Shown in pieces: positions 23,644 through 33,499 of a stretch of 64,000 nt of DNA (its first letter is position 1; each line of letters opens with the position of its first letter). The translations under genes and the position numbers were made by a program. Where the stretch lies: assembly GCA_015501585.1 (NCBI GenBank), contig JADNRY010000028.1:62001-126000 (forward strand). Direction: 5' to 3'. Under the pieces are notes generated by a model, which was not told the origin of the DNA, ran no database searches, and was given only the letters and a program-made list of their open reading frames with translations. The stretch is from Rhodocollybia butyracea. Lineage: Eukaryota; Basidiomycota; Agaricomycetes; Agaricales; Omphalotaceae.

Positions 23644-24439
23644 ATCAACAAAGAAAGCCTTTCTTCTTAACAAGGAGAAGCAGAAAAAGGCTGAAATTAC
23701 AAATGAGAGGGAGAAATTGGAGACAAAGATGGAGAGGTGGAAATGAAACACAAAGAGCACATAGTAAAGTTTGACAAAGAAAAGCAGAAGGAAGCAGAAT
23801 ATCTCCCTGCAGCCAGTATCTTCACATATACAATGTCGTAATTTTTGTAATACCCACCTTGAAAGATAGTTTTCCATCTCATTATTTCAAAAACTCGCGA
23901 CCCATCTCATCCAGAAGCTCTTCCATCTGAATCGCCCTCCTCCCTCCTTCATCCCCGCAACATCTTCCCTTGCAAACCCTCTTGGTTAAACTGTTCCTGA
24001 CGATGAGCTGCGGTACGCCAATTGCTGATACTACGGAGGGAGAAGCAGTGACATACGGAGAAGGAGCGGAGGAGGGTCCTCTTAGGGATGTGTGCTATCG
24101 GGGAGGGTGCAGATGCAATTTTTTTGAGTGGGAGGAGAGCGAGAAGGAGGGTCCCTCCTGTTCCAACTTCCTCGTTGTGCAGCTACAATTATATATATAT
24201 AAGACGTGTTGAATACTGTTTTCCAGTCGAACCAGATGAACACGAATGTACTGTATTCAAAGGCTGTACGGCATTTAAAGGCGTCATGACTGCAATGATG
24301 GTCGAGGATGCGAATTATAGGGATTATAGGGATTATGTGAACGCGACAATGTTGGGTGAGAATGGGAATGGGAATGGGAGCAAGAATGGCCTGTTGGAGC
24401 TGTTGAGGTGTTGGGATGATTGGGTATGTTTTTTCCATA
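23644..24439. other. spacer downstream of DUF6535 gene
   Basis: No supported gene. Short repeats such as gattatagg (about 24318-24336) and gggaatggg (about 24362-24378) occur just before the Whi2 fragment. Confidence 0.35.
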
Positions 24440-24665
24440 AAGATGGATTCGAACGGCGTTGGGAAGGAGCAGTTGGGGATGGGGGTGAGCATGGGGAGGA
24501 TTAAGCAGCGGTCGGGGACTATTTGATGGGGAAGAGGAGTATTTTCATGGCGCTGCAGAGGAATGTGGATAAGGAGAATAATGTTGCGGAGCAGCATTTG
24601 TATGCTTTGTATGAGGTGGGTTTATTAGGTTTTTTCTTTCTTCTTTCTTACTGGCGTTTCTTGGT
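24440..24665 (+). pseudogene. partial Whi2 copy (exon 2 end and intron 2 start)
   Basis: This stretch closely matches Whi2 about 20058-20265: the GVGKEQLGMGVSMG region, the KRSIF...ALQRNV...ENNVAEQH block and the splice donor after TGTATGAG. It has point changes and lost bases that break the frame. For example, LIDM is shortened and GGTCGGGGACTATTTGATGG is out of frame with the preceding exon. Exons 1, 3 and 4 are absent. It cannot encode a working protein. Together with the repeated flank at 24854-24915 it marks a partial duplication of the Whi2 3' region. Confidence 0.8.
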
Positions 24666-24853
24666 CGAGTTGTTTTATTTTTTTCTCTTTTTCGTTTCGA
24701 GTCTCCGAGTCTTCCGAGATACAATTCTAATTCAAATCTGGAGTTCCTGCCTGCGAGTGGGATTATTCGAATCAAAATTGAGCGCTCTCGACTCGGAGTG
24801 ATGCAACGATAGTATGATTTCGCGTTTTCTGTGTTTTCTAAAAGCTTTTTGAA

Positions 24854-24915
24854 GTCAATTACTGTATTGAATTATTACTTGAGTCTTATCATATATACAG
24901 AGCGCGTGTCGAATA
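24854..24915. repeat. duplicated Whi2 3' flank, copy 2
   Basis: Second copy of the 21167-21228 block, in the same orientation and the same order relative to Whi2 sequence. The remaining bases to 25299 are spacer with no gene seen. Confidence 0.75.
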
Positions 24916-25299
24916 TCGAGGCGTTGAGGAAGGCAGTGGATTGGACCAAAAGCCGCGCTGCGTGACGTCATGTTAGGCGCTTACACCCTGATTCCGTCCT
25001 CCATGTTTCGCGTCGTTTACCCGTATCCAACTCTGGTATTCCAGTCATCCAGATCTCGTACAATAGCTACGCTTAGCTACGTTCTTTTGCTCAAGTCCGA
25101 GTCCGGCGAATTCATGGAAACTCAATGCAAGACTCAATAGGATTGTCAAGAAACTGTACTAGGACTCGCCGAGCTTAGTTACTTTTCATTCAAACTTCGA
25201 TAGCTACCGTGAATGGTGAACCGGCCGTCGTGCTGCAAGCACGGCCTGTCCAACCTCTCTTAACCTGCTCCCAACTACTCTCAAAGTCAGACAACGATA

Positions 25300-27352
25300 A
25301 TGGCAAAGCGGTAAGTTCATAGCCGAAAGAAATACTCAATTGTTTACATAAAAGCTTTACAGACCTCATGGCTCGTTCTTCCCACCCAAATCCACAACTG
25401 CGATGCTCTACCTCAGTTTCATCCAGACCGTCCTCGCGCAAGCACCCGTGAACGATGTCATCTCCTGGCCATCTGGTCTCCTCCTCCTCGCCAGCGTCCT
25501 CTACGCCGCCCTCGGCACCTCGGTGGATCGATTATGGGAAATCGAGCCGTCCTCAGGCATATTCATCTTCTCCGGCTTACCACAGATCTCTATCCCGCTG
25601 ATGCAACGCGTGACCTGGGCAGCGAGTGCATGTCATTTTATATCTGGCGTTAAAAGCGCGAATGGGATATCGAATTTTTGGATTGAGGCGGGGAAGGTTT
25701 CGGTGGGGGCGAGAGCGGAGGCGCTGGAGAAGGCGATGAAGGTGTTGAGATGTGTTGGGTGGGAGACTAGAGAGGGTGCGCCGCATGAGAGGGTGCTTGA
25801 CCCGAGGGTGTGGACGCTTACAACGGAGGGACTGCTTTGCCCTGCGAAACCGTCCGCGATGAAAACTACTGATACTGGCACCACGGCTAAACCTCCTGCG
25901 AAACCAGCCCCTCCTGTCGCGCGAGATTTTCTCCTCTTTGCGGCAGCAGAGTATCATGTGTTCCAGCATTGGGTCGTGGATGTGCGCCGGAAAGGCGTCA
26001 CGGTGTTCTCTACGCGCGGCTTGCCGTTTTCCTCTGTGATAGATGTGGCCAGCGAGGACGACGCGATACCAGTTGTCGCAGCGCAGATGGTGCGGCGGCC
26101 ATTAGGACAAAGCCCTCTTCGTTCAAAGGCACAGAAAATCGTGGATTCGGAACAGGATACAGAGCATTATTCGCTTGATCTTCAACAGGTTGATTTAGAT
26201 ACACCCATCTGTCTCATCGATTTCCATTCCTATGCCCCGAAACGCTCGAAAGTGGCTGCATCCCTCCGCGAGCTCGCGCATTCCTACTTCCTCGTCGTGC
26301 AGCACATCAAGCAGACCTCTCCACACCACGACTGTCCCACCACCGGCGCCATCGCCAGAATCGACGTAGGACAAACAATGTGGATATCCTTCCTCGGCGG
26401 CTCCGTCCTCGACCACGGGCGTATCACCTTCCAGAACCTCCCTGGGGGCTGGGGAAACTGGCAAGTCTCCGCCGACCACGCGTACCTCACGCGCGTGGAG
26501 GCTGTCTTGGAACAACTAGAACCCATAGCGAACACGCCTGCCTTTGATTCAGGTATATACGGCGGAGGCATCTCCCGGCGTACCGCTGTGCCATTCCTGC
26601 TCGTAGGTGCTATCGGGCAGATGCTCATCTGCTACTTCCTCAGCGTCGGCACCAGCGCAGGCGTGTGGACCAGCGTCGTCTTAGCGAACTCGCTCTTCGC
26701 GGGGAAGCTGAACGACTGGCATAGCGCCTATTACGGTAAATCTACTGGATCGGAGGAACCGGGGTTGAAGATGCGTGTCCCCGGGTCACACTATGCGTCC
26801 AAGGCAGAGGCGGACGTCATGTGCGTTGTGACGCTGGACCGGTCGGCGCCGAAGCAGGGCGGGCTTCGCCCAGGGTTTTTCTTGAATGTGCTGGGGCTGA
26901 TAGCGGCGGTGTTTGGTGCGATTTTCCAGTCCCAGACGAGGGATGCGCTGGGGTTCAGTCCGAGGGCTGAGACGGCCAATTGGGTCGTGTATACCTCGAT
27001 TGCGTTGACCCTAGGCACGAGCGGGGTCATCTTGTTGATGGTTGTGTTGCAGAACCTGGCGGAGAAAACGTGGATGGACGACGCGATGATGCCTACAAGG
27101 GTCATGACCTATTGTACCCTCACAGCGTCGTTTGGTGTTTCTGGCCTCGCGATATTTTTCAGGATAAAGGGGGTGCCCCAGTTCTGGCCGATATTGGATG
27201 CGCTGACGTGGATGTCGGGGTTCCCGCTGGGCATGATTGAGAATGGGAGGCTGTTTTCGGTGGATGATAATGTGTTGCATTTGGTGTTGCTGAATAGGTG
27301 GATGATGGGCGCGGTGGCGAGTGCGGTTGGGAGTAGTTCTTTTGGGCGGTGA
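25300..27352 (+). CDS. multi-pass membrane protein of unknown function
   Basis: A tiny first exon (25300-25310, MAKR) and a 52-bp intron (25311-25362) lead to a single long exon to 27352; together 2001 nt, 666 aa. This start was chosen because the join gives an uninterrupted N-terminus (MAKRPHGSFFPP) and a consensus GTAAGT donor. Residues about 20-60 form a hydrophobic start (LLLLASVLYAALG). The middle (about 80-400) is soluble and contains LLFAAAEYHVFQHWVVDVR and a block around DVGQTMWISFLGGSVLDHG. The last third has several membrane helices (FLLVGAIGQMLICYFLSVG, FFLNVLGLIAAVFGAIF, YTSIALTLGTSGVILLMVV, and two more). I recognise the layout from uncharacterised Agaricomycete proteins but know no function. 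Its last bases and 3' flank are duplicated at 29075-29220. Confidence 0.8.
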
Positions 27353-27690
27353 TGAGGGCCATAATGAAAGATGATCAGTCACGAAGTGATTTTCCTCAAT
27401 GTGATTATGTGTACGCTCAATGATTAGGTTTCACTGGTTTATAGTAGCATACTCGGCAGCAGTGCAAGAAGGAACAGCAAGCTCGACCTACAAAAGCAGG
27501 GCTGTTATCTAGACTCGATTTGAAACATTTGTATGAGCATCGAAATACCGACGCTTGGCTTCGCGTAAGTATGTGGATCGCATCCTGGATGTCCATCCCA
27601 CTGCACTCACTCCATTGAGCAAACTCCTTCTCTATAACCATCCGTATCCAACTCCAACCATGACCAAAACCTTCAGCCTTTCGCTTCGAT
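27318..27690. repeat. 3' end of membrane-protein gene and flank, source copy
   Basis: Two parts recur at 28930-29220 in swapped order: the gene terminus with its flank (gagtgcggttgggagtag... to about 27440), and the 27555-27690 block (cttggcttcgcgtaagtatg... to cagcctttcgctt). The swap suggests a tandem duplication followed by deletion. Nothing else recognisable lies in 27691-28091. Confidence 0.75.
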
Positions 27691-28091
27691 TCTTCAACGC
27701 CGAGCCCCTCATATCAGTCATACCAACTACTCCCTCATCCCCGCCATCAACGCCACCAAAGGAACCTCCTCTTCCACGTCAAGCCGATACCGGCCCTCCA
27801 GAAACATGCGCCGTAACAAAGTGCCTCCCGCCCGGTGTATAAAAACTTCGCCATCCCCTCCCCAAACACAACCGAAACACCTTGTGCATCTGCATCAAGC
27901 TTCGAAATAGAGATCCGATTCGAGGAGAGAGCAGGACAAGGACAATGGTACGCTTCTTCGAAGGTTATTGGGATAGTCTTTCCTTGGTGGATGAATGTCT
28001 TTTTTGGCTTTACCGTACCCTATGACGCCTTCGAGGTTTGCTGGTGTTTCTGAGGATCTGCTCGAGTGCGAGCGCGAGCACGGCGTGTAGG

Positions 28092-28652
28092 TCAGGAAAT
28101 CTGATCTTTTCCGGAAAACGTGGTGCGTTGCTCCCGAGTTGGCGTATGTCCCTTCCCCCGTCCCTTCCCCCGTCCCTTCCCCGTCCCTTCCCCTGTCCCT
28201 TCCCCCGTCCCTTCCCCTGTCCCTTCCCCTGTCCCTTCCCCTGTCCCTTCTATCCTGGCCAATGCATGATCCTTCGGTTCAGCAATCCCTAGTTCTATCC
28301 GCCTTCGAACGCGGGACAGCTGAAAATCATACAGATACGTGATTTGCTGGATAACAGCACCCGAGGTGCTATACTCCGTAGGCTTCGCCTGTATATTGTG
28401 GATTATAGTGTCGAAAGTCGCCATGGGGAAGGCAGTTAGGATTAAGTCTCGGAAGAGGGTATCGCTGACGTCGTTGCCGGCTGAGATGGCGGCGTTCCGG
28501 AGCGAGTGGAAGGTGGTGAAGAAGGTGGAGAGGGGCTGGGTGTGTTGGAAGGAGTGGGTGTAGAGATCGCGCATTGTGTGGGCTTTGTGCAGGACAAGGA
28601 GGCCCTCGTCTGGCTTTTTGGAGGTGGAGTCGGTGGCGGTGGATGTGTTCAT
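28092..28652 (-). CDS. gag-like ORF with GTGE repeat tail
   Basis: A 186-aa ORF. Residues about 20-110 (HKAHTMRDLYTHSFQHTQ, LSTFFTTFHSLRNAAISAG, DTLFRDLILTAFP) have the helix pattern of Copia-type Gag capsid domains (UBN2/gag-polypeptide). The tail (about 130-165) is a run of four-residue GTGE and GKGR units encoded by the minisatellite at 28148-28250. No zinc knuckle, protease or polymerase follows, so this is a lone gag fragment, either a decayed retrotransposon or a domesticated gag. There is no evidence for expression; the start codon is the first ATG of the open frame. Confidence 0.4.
   Translation of the reverse strand: MNTSTATDSTSKKPDEGLLVLHKAHTMRDLYTHSFQHTQPLSTFFTTFHSLRNAAISAGNDVSDTLFRDLILTAFPMATFDTIIHNIQAKPTEYSTSGAVIQQITYLYDFQLSRVRRRIELGIAEPKDHALARIEGTGEGTGEGTGEGTGEGTGEGTGKGRGKGRGKGHTPTREQRTTFSGKDQIS
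28148..28250. repeat. CCCTTCCCC(C/T)GT minisatellite
   Basis: About nine tandem units of 11-12 bp of the form CCCTTCCCCYGT, with C/T variation and one shortened unit. On the minus strand they encode the GTGE tail of the gag-like ORF. Confidence 0.95.
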
Positions 28653-28929
28653 GCTGAGAGAGGGAGGGAAGAAGGGCTAAGACATCTTATAAATTAAATG
28701 AAAATATGAAATTCCCCAAGCGGGTAGACGGGGCGGAAAAATAATATCGGATGAAACTTTTTAGGAATGGAAAATACGCCCCGAGGGATGCAAACGAAGA
28801 ACTTGACCACCTGTTTACACCTAGACTATAGCGAGTACGCTCATATTACTACCCTTCGGCAGAGGCCAGTACCATGAGAGTCGGTGTCCCGGCCCGACCC
28901 AATACCTCCCGATAGTCTCTGCAATCCCA

Positions 28930-29220
28930 AGCCGATACTTGGCTTAGCGTATGTGATAAGGATCGTATTCAAGATGCCCATCTGATTACACTCAGACCAT
29001 CGAGCAAACTTCTCTCTAACCATCCATATCCAACTCATACCAAAACCTCCAGCCTTTCGCTTCAAAGCCTCAACGCGAGTGCGGTTGGGAGTAGTTCTTT
29101 TGGGCGGTGATGAGGTCATTGAGGTGCTTGCGATAATGAAAGATGAAAGATGATCAGTCACGAAGTTGTAGTAGTGATTTCCCTCAATGTAATTATATAT
29201 TCGCTCAATGTAATTATATA
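28930..29220. repeat. rearranged duplicate of 27318-27690
   Basis: 28930-29074 matches 27555-27690, then 29075-29220 matches 27317-27440. The junction places cagcctttcgctt next to the terminal codons of the upstream membrane-protein gene. Just after it, a 21-bp unit (aatgtaattatatattcgctc) is repeated twice (about 29188-29228). Confidence 0.75.
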
Positions 29221-29316
29221 TTCGCTCAGTGATTACAGCAGCAACACTGAACAGCAGTGCAAAACGAAACAGTGGAGAAGCAGCGAGCTCGAACTACAAA
29301 AAGCACTCTACACGAG

Positions 29317-31167
29317 TCATTGCATCTTGAGAAACGGTGCCATGACCCATTGCTGTCCTCTGCGTTCTGCAATAGTAGGTGTGGCTTCATCTCTATTTTC
29401 AGGCACATAGTATGTATCTTCTTCGAGGATAATGTCCTTCTCATCCTGTTGGGGAAAACTATGCACGCAGGCGGCTCGAGGTTCTTTGAGTCGACGCATC
29501 GTCAGAGTGATTTTGGATTCTAATTGTGCCATCAACGAGGAGGAAAGGAGTCACATCGTCCGTTCTGAGACTGAGTTTTCGAGCCTCATCTTGGCGGCTT
29601 TGGTGCTTTCATTCGATGAAGTTCCCAAGTGCCTCCCATCCTGATGAACGGACTATGATTGCGATCGAATATTGAGCAGCCAATGCCCTAGTTCCAGGAG
29701 TTGGACAGCCGAGGCAGATAGTGTAAAGTGTTCGACTTGCAACTTCACGATTTAGATCGATGAGGTCGAGGAGCGTGCTACGCAAGTATTCGGTAGGGGT
29801 ATTAATGATAAACTCCCGCCGGTCGTTGTCGCTGAGCGGAAAAACTGACAACAACATATGGCCGGCGTCATCAGGAAGTTGTAAAGACGACGGGGTTGAT
29901 TTGAACGCTTCAGTAATCACGACTTCGTTTATGCCCCGAGTAGCATTAGAGATTGCCACCTGACACCAGGACATATTGGAAGCGTACTTGTAAGCATCCC
30001 TGGCAGAGCCCCCATATTGATCTCTAAACTTGACAAGCGCTTCTGCGTTGGTCTCCATGCGTGAGATGTCCTGAAGTTGCAGCCTACAGATCCCCATCAG
30101 TAACGAGATGAACAACTTGAATGAGAACATACCCAGATATGAGCTCTTCAGCGCTCCATGGCTTCATCACCAGATAATGAGCAGCTGGATGCTTCTTCTT
30201 CCATTCCATTCTGCGCTCTCGAGGGGAAGCGGCCTATATGATAAAACATCCTCTACGTGTCAAGAATACTGGAACATCGACGAGGCTGCGGTTTGAGTCA
30301 ACAAGGCACCACGTTTCAGATGGTATCATGGTCGAAACATCTTCAGGAAGCACTTGAGAGAGCATGAGTCTATATTGGATATTATCTTTCCATAGCAAAG
30401 CAGTGCCGGGTTCGACCATATACAGCGTCGGAAGATTTTGCGCGCATCTGAGATGCCAAATGAGAAACAGAAACCACGTTTTCCCTGTTGTAGAGAAGGT
30501 CAATCAGCATAGACAGACATCTACACATAAAAAGACAATTACCGATACCAGGAACACCAGTGGCGACGAGGCCAAAGCTCATGGCAACATTCTTGTTATC
30601 AGATAACGCAAATGGGTTGGGAAAAACCTCCAAGGCGTTGATATCCGAGGCAGGGACCAAGCGAATGGCAGAAGGGTCTGGGAGGTTATCTTCTTCCGTG
30701 TTACTCGATGAAGGATCAGATTGGTTAGCAGTGACGCTCAACTCTTGAATAGCCTCTCGCTCGATGTAGACGCTGGAACTAGAGCGAATCAGTAGATATA
30801 TTTATAAGGTCCAGAAGTGGCCCACTGGTCCACAATCGGGCTTTCTTCAGACTTTTTCTCCCTATCCAACTGTTTTACTTTCGTCGACTGTCTGATGAAT
30901 TCCTCGTGTCGTTGATCGGCCGCCAAATATCTCTTTTTTTGCCGATTTCAGCCATTCTAAGACGGCGAGGAGGAGTTCAACGTATTCCTGGCGGATGAGA
31001 ACGCCTCTAAGAGTGCCTTCCAGCACGGTTGCGGAATCTAGCGTCCAAATATGCGACGGAACAATAACGCTCTCCGAGTGATTTTCCACAAGGATTTTCG
31101 TAGGGGAGAGAATTAAGGGGTTTTGGAGAATGAAGAAGCCTGGCAATGAACCAGAACGATACGACAT
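29317..31167 (-). pseudogene. Crinkler/RHS-type P-loop NTPase pseudogene
   Basis: The 5' exon (31167 downward) starts MSYRSGSLPGF. A later exon begins SSSVYIEREAIQEL, and a Walker A motif GVPGIGKTWF is formed across a 58-bp intron (30485-30542). VFLTRRGCF, then ASPRERRMEWKKKH and MKPWSAEELISG follow. A further intron precedes LQLQDISRM and FRDQYGGSARDAYKYAS. This order (P-loop, basic SPR block, KPWS, GxSAR) is that of the NTPase of fungal and oomycete Crinkler-like and RHS-like proteins. Downstream, an EEDTYYVPENRDEAT segment in another frame resembles the terminal region. Breaks are a TAG at 30234-30236 before AASPRE, a TGA at 29609-29611 and a frame change after it; the first exon join is also unclear. 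The function of the intact family is thought to involve host or nuclear targeting and is not settled. Confidence 0.55.
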
Positions 31168-31249
31168 TGTTGTGGCATTCAGAGACTAAGTATTATATAA
31201 CCGGTAGCACCGACAAGCGGCACGGCCCGCTACTATTAGGCAGGACCAG

Positions 31250-31570
31250 GATGGTAAGTAATCTGGTCCTCCCAGTCGACAAAAGGATCAGATCAAAAGA
31301 CCGGCTATGTAAAAGCAGCAATAAGTACTTGACTACCAGCGCGTCAAACAGAAGTTATGTAAAAATCAGCACACCTCTTGGAACTTGCTTTCGAACTGGC
31401 ATTGCCCGTCTCAGCGACATAGACCCTTAACCGTGCCATTAGCCTATTGCTGTCGTTCTACAGTGGATATCTAAACTTACAGAGTCTGCGTAGTAGTAGA
31501 GAAACTGCAGAAGTTATGGAGACATGGAGACACTCGCGTTGACCTCAGTTAAGCATGCTCAATATCTATC
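31250..31570. repeat. dispersed repeat D, copy 1
   Basis: About 320 bp match 47485-47825 in the same orientation (shared blocks ctcccagtcgac, cacctcttggaacttgc, ttcgaactgg, tgacctcagt). Identity is moderate, with indels. No ORF is conserved between the two copies. Confidence 0.7.
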
Positions 31571-31999
31571 TTTTGTCCAATCTCGAGCTCATATCAAACA
31601 GGTAATAAACAGCAACGCCTCATGCCTAATCACAGCAACGATAATACATTTGTATCAGAAGTATTTGTACTATCGCAACCCTTCCATCCCTTTCGCAGGA
31701 ACCCACGCAACGCAACTCTACAGGATTACAGCTTGTTCTTGTTCTTGTTCTCCACAAGCTACTACTACCACTCTTGTATGTTGCTACAATGTCAATTCAC
31801 GATTTATTTACTATCCTTTCTGCCACCAATGGCCTGACAGATCGGGCAACCTTTCAGCTTCCTCGCAACTCAAATGTCAGCCCCATTGTTGACCTAGGGC
31901 CAACGGGACAGTGCTTTACACGAGACCCCTAGTAGAACCGCCCACCCATAGTCAAACTGGGGCACCTGTCAGTTGCTCGCCTACGCCGGCGATGTCATT

Positions 32000-33130
32000 G
32001 TAAATAGTTCTATGTGTACTCCTGTACTTCCTTGTTCTCTCATTCTTTCGTTTCTCTTTCTCTCTCTCGCTCAATATGTAATGCATTACGAATCTAATCA
32101 ACTCAGTTTGCCTCCTTTACGAGCATACCCGACGCCGCCGGTGTTCCCTCCCTTTCAGGATACCCCGAGGAAGCAAGGTAGTACATATAGCGATGCGGTG
32201 GGAGTGCTGTCTGGTTTGACATCATCTGAGATGAAGGGCAGGACGTATGAGGAATAGGAATCAGAGGCAGCGATGGGTTATAATGTCTGTTGTTGGGATC
32301 GGGAGGGGTACGGGCTCTGTTTCTGGGGGAGAGGAAGGGGCAGGATTGGAGATGCTGTAGTTGGCTCGTTGTCGGAAGATCTAAAGAAGCATGTCCGTGG
32401 AGCGCAAATAAGCTTTGCTCCAAGACTTAGGAATACACCATCGCCGATATCATACAGGTACCTAATGCCTCCGATACATCTGAATCATTGTCGCCAGGGT
32501 GGGTTTCCCCATCGTTGAGGTTGAGTTCAAGGTCAGACAGGTCAGCCATGGTCCCACCTCCAGGAACACATCTGTGGATTTCCCCACCGGAGTTCGCAAC
32601 GGGAGGGGCACTCGGCACGCGGAAAGTTTGCATGCGAGAGAGGAGGTTTTTGAAGTCGCGTCGATGGGGAAGGCTGAGACGAGCCAGCTCTGGCTGATCT
32701 TCCCATAGATAATTTCAGATGTACCGGTGCCACGACGACTTCTCATCTTCTAATAGAACAATCAATATCCCGTCTTCTTCATCTCCATCTCCCTGCTTCT
32801 GCTTCCGCCTATCCTTATCACAATCATGATCATACCCAGAGCTAGATAGTAGTAGACAACAAACTCTTGGACAAGCTCGCCGGGTCAAATCAAGGACTAA
32901 TCGGCGACCGTGTTTCCTCGACCTTGTGGATTTAACTATAGCGCAAAGAAAAATATCATATCAATCGATTGATCGGCGAGGCTAAATAAACATACCATCT
33001 TCTAGTTCTTGCTTTGCAACAGCTACTAGTACTTGAGAGGCATTTGGTCTATGTAACACGAACGGTAATCAGATTTACACGACAGCCTAGATGGAAGAGA
33101 ATGCAAAACAAACCTTCTGCTGCTTACGGC
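32000..33130. repeat. dispersed repeat E, copy A
   Basis: It shares ordered blocks with 39960-40620 and 45940-47050: the catatagcga/tgagatgaaggg block, a ctctgttgttggg block, a gtcagccatggtcccacctcc block and a final gaaagaggaccg block. On the minus strand a short ORF starts MADLSDLELNLND. The corresponding sequence in copy B is broken by stops. This suggests a degenerate spliced gene family rather than a known transposon. Confidence 0.6.
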
Positions 33131-33499
33131 GAAAGAGGACCGTCCAGAGTATCATAGAGGGAATGTCAAACTAACCTTGACCAGATGAACAGAGCCTATG
33201 TTGTAAAATAGTAATTGTATCAATATAAGCGTGGAAATGAACAACTTGCGCGCAGGTAACTTGGGCGTTTGGATTAAACATGACTAGTGGTCTGCATCGC
33301 GTGCACGGTTAGGTACGCGGATTGCGAAGGATAGAGAGAACTGACAACGGTTTCCAGACTAAGGTAGTGAAGCTGCGTATCGATATCTCTGAGAGCGGAA
33401 AGGGACCATTTTCTGTTGTAATACTATGGCCCTGCGTCGGTGCCATTGGGCTGTAGGATTTCCGTTCTGTTTAGGTTTACTGCTTTTGGACTGTAGTCA

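Noticed and set aside
27011..27382. 123-aa minus-strand ORF and others antisense to 25300-27352
   Set aside because: Shadows of the GC-rich membrane-protein exon; His/Pro/Arg-rich sequence without motifs.
28148..28250. CRISPR array
   Set aside because: Repeat units are contiguous without spacers and the genome is eukaryotic; it is a minisatellite.
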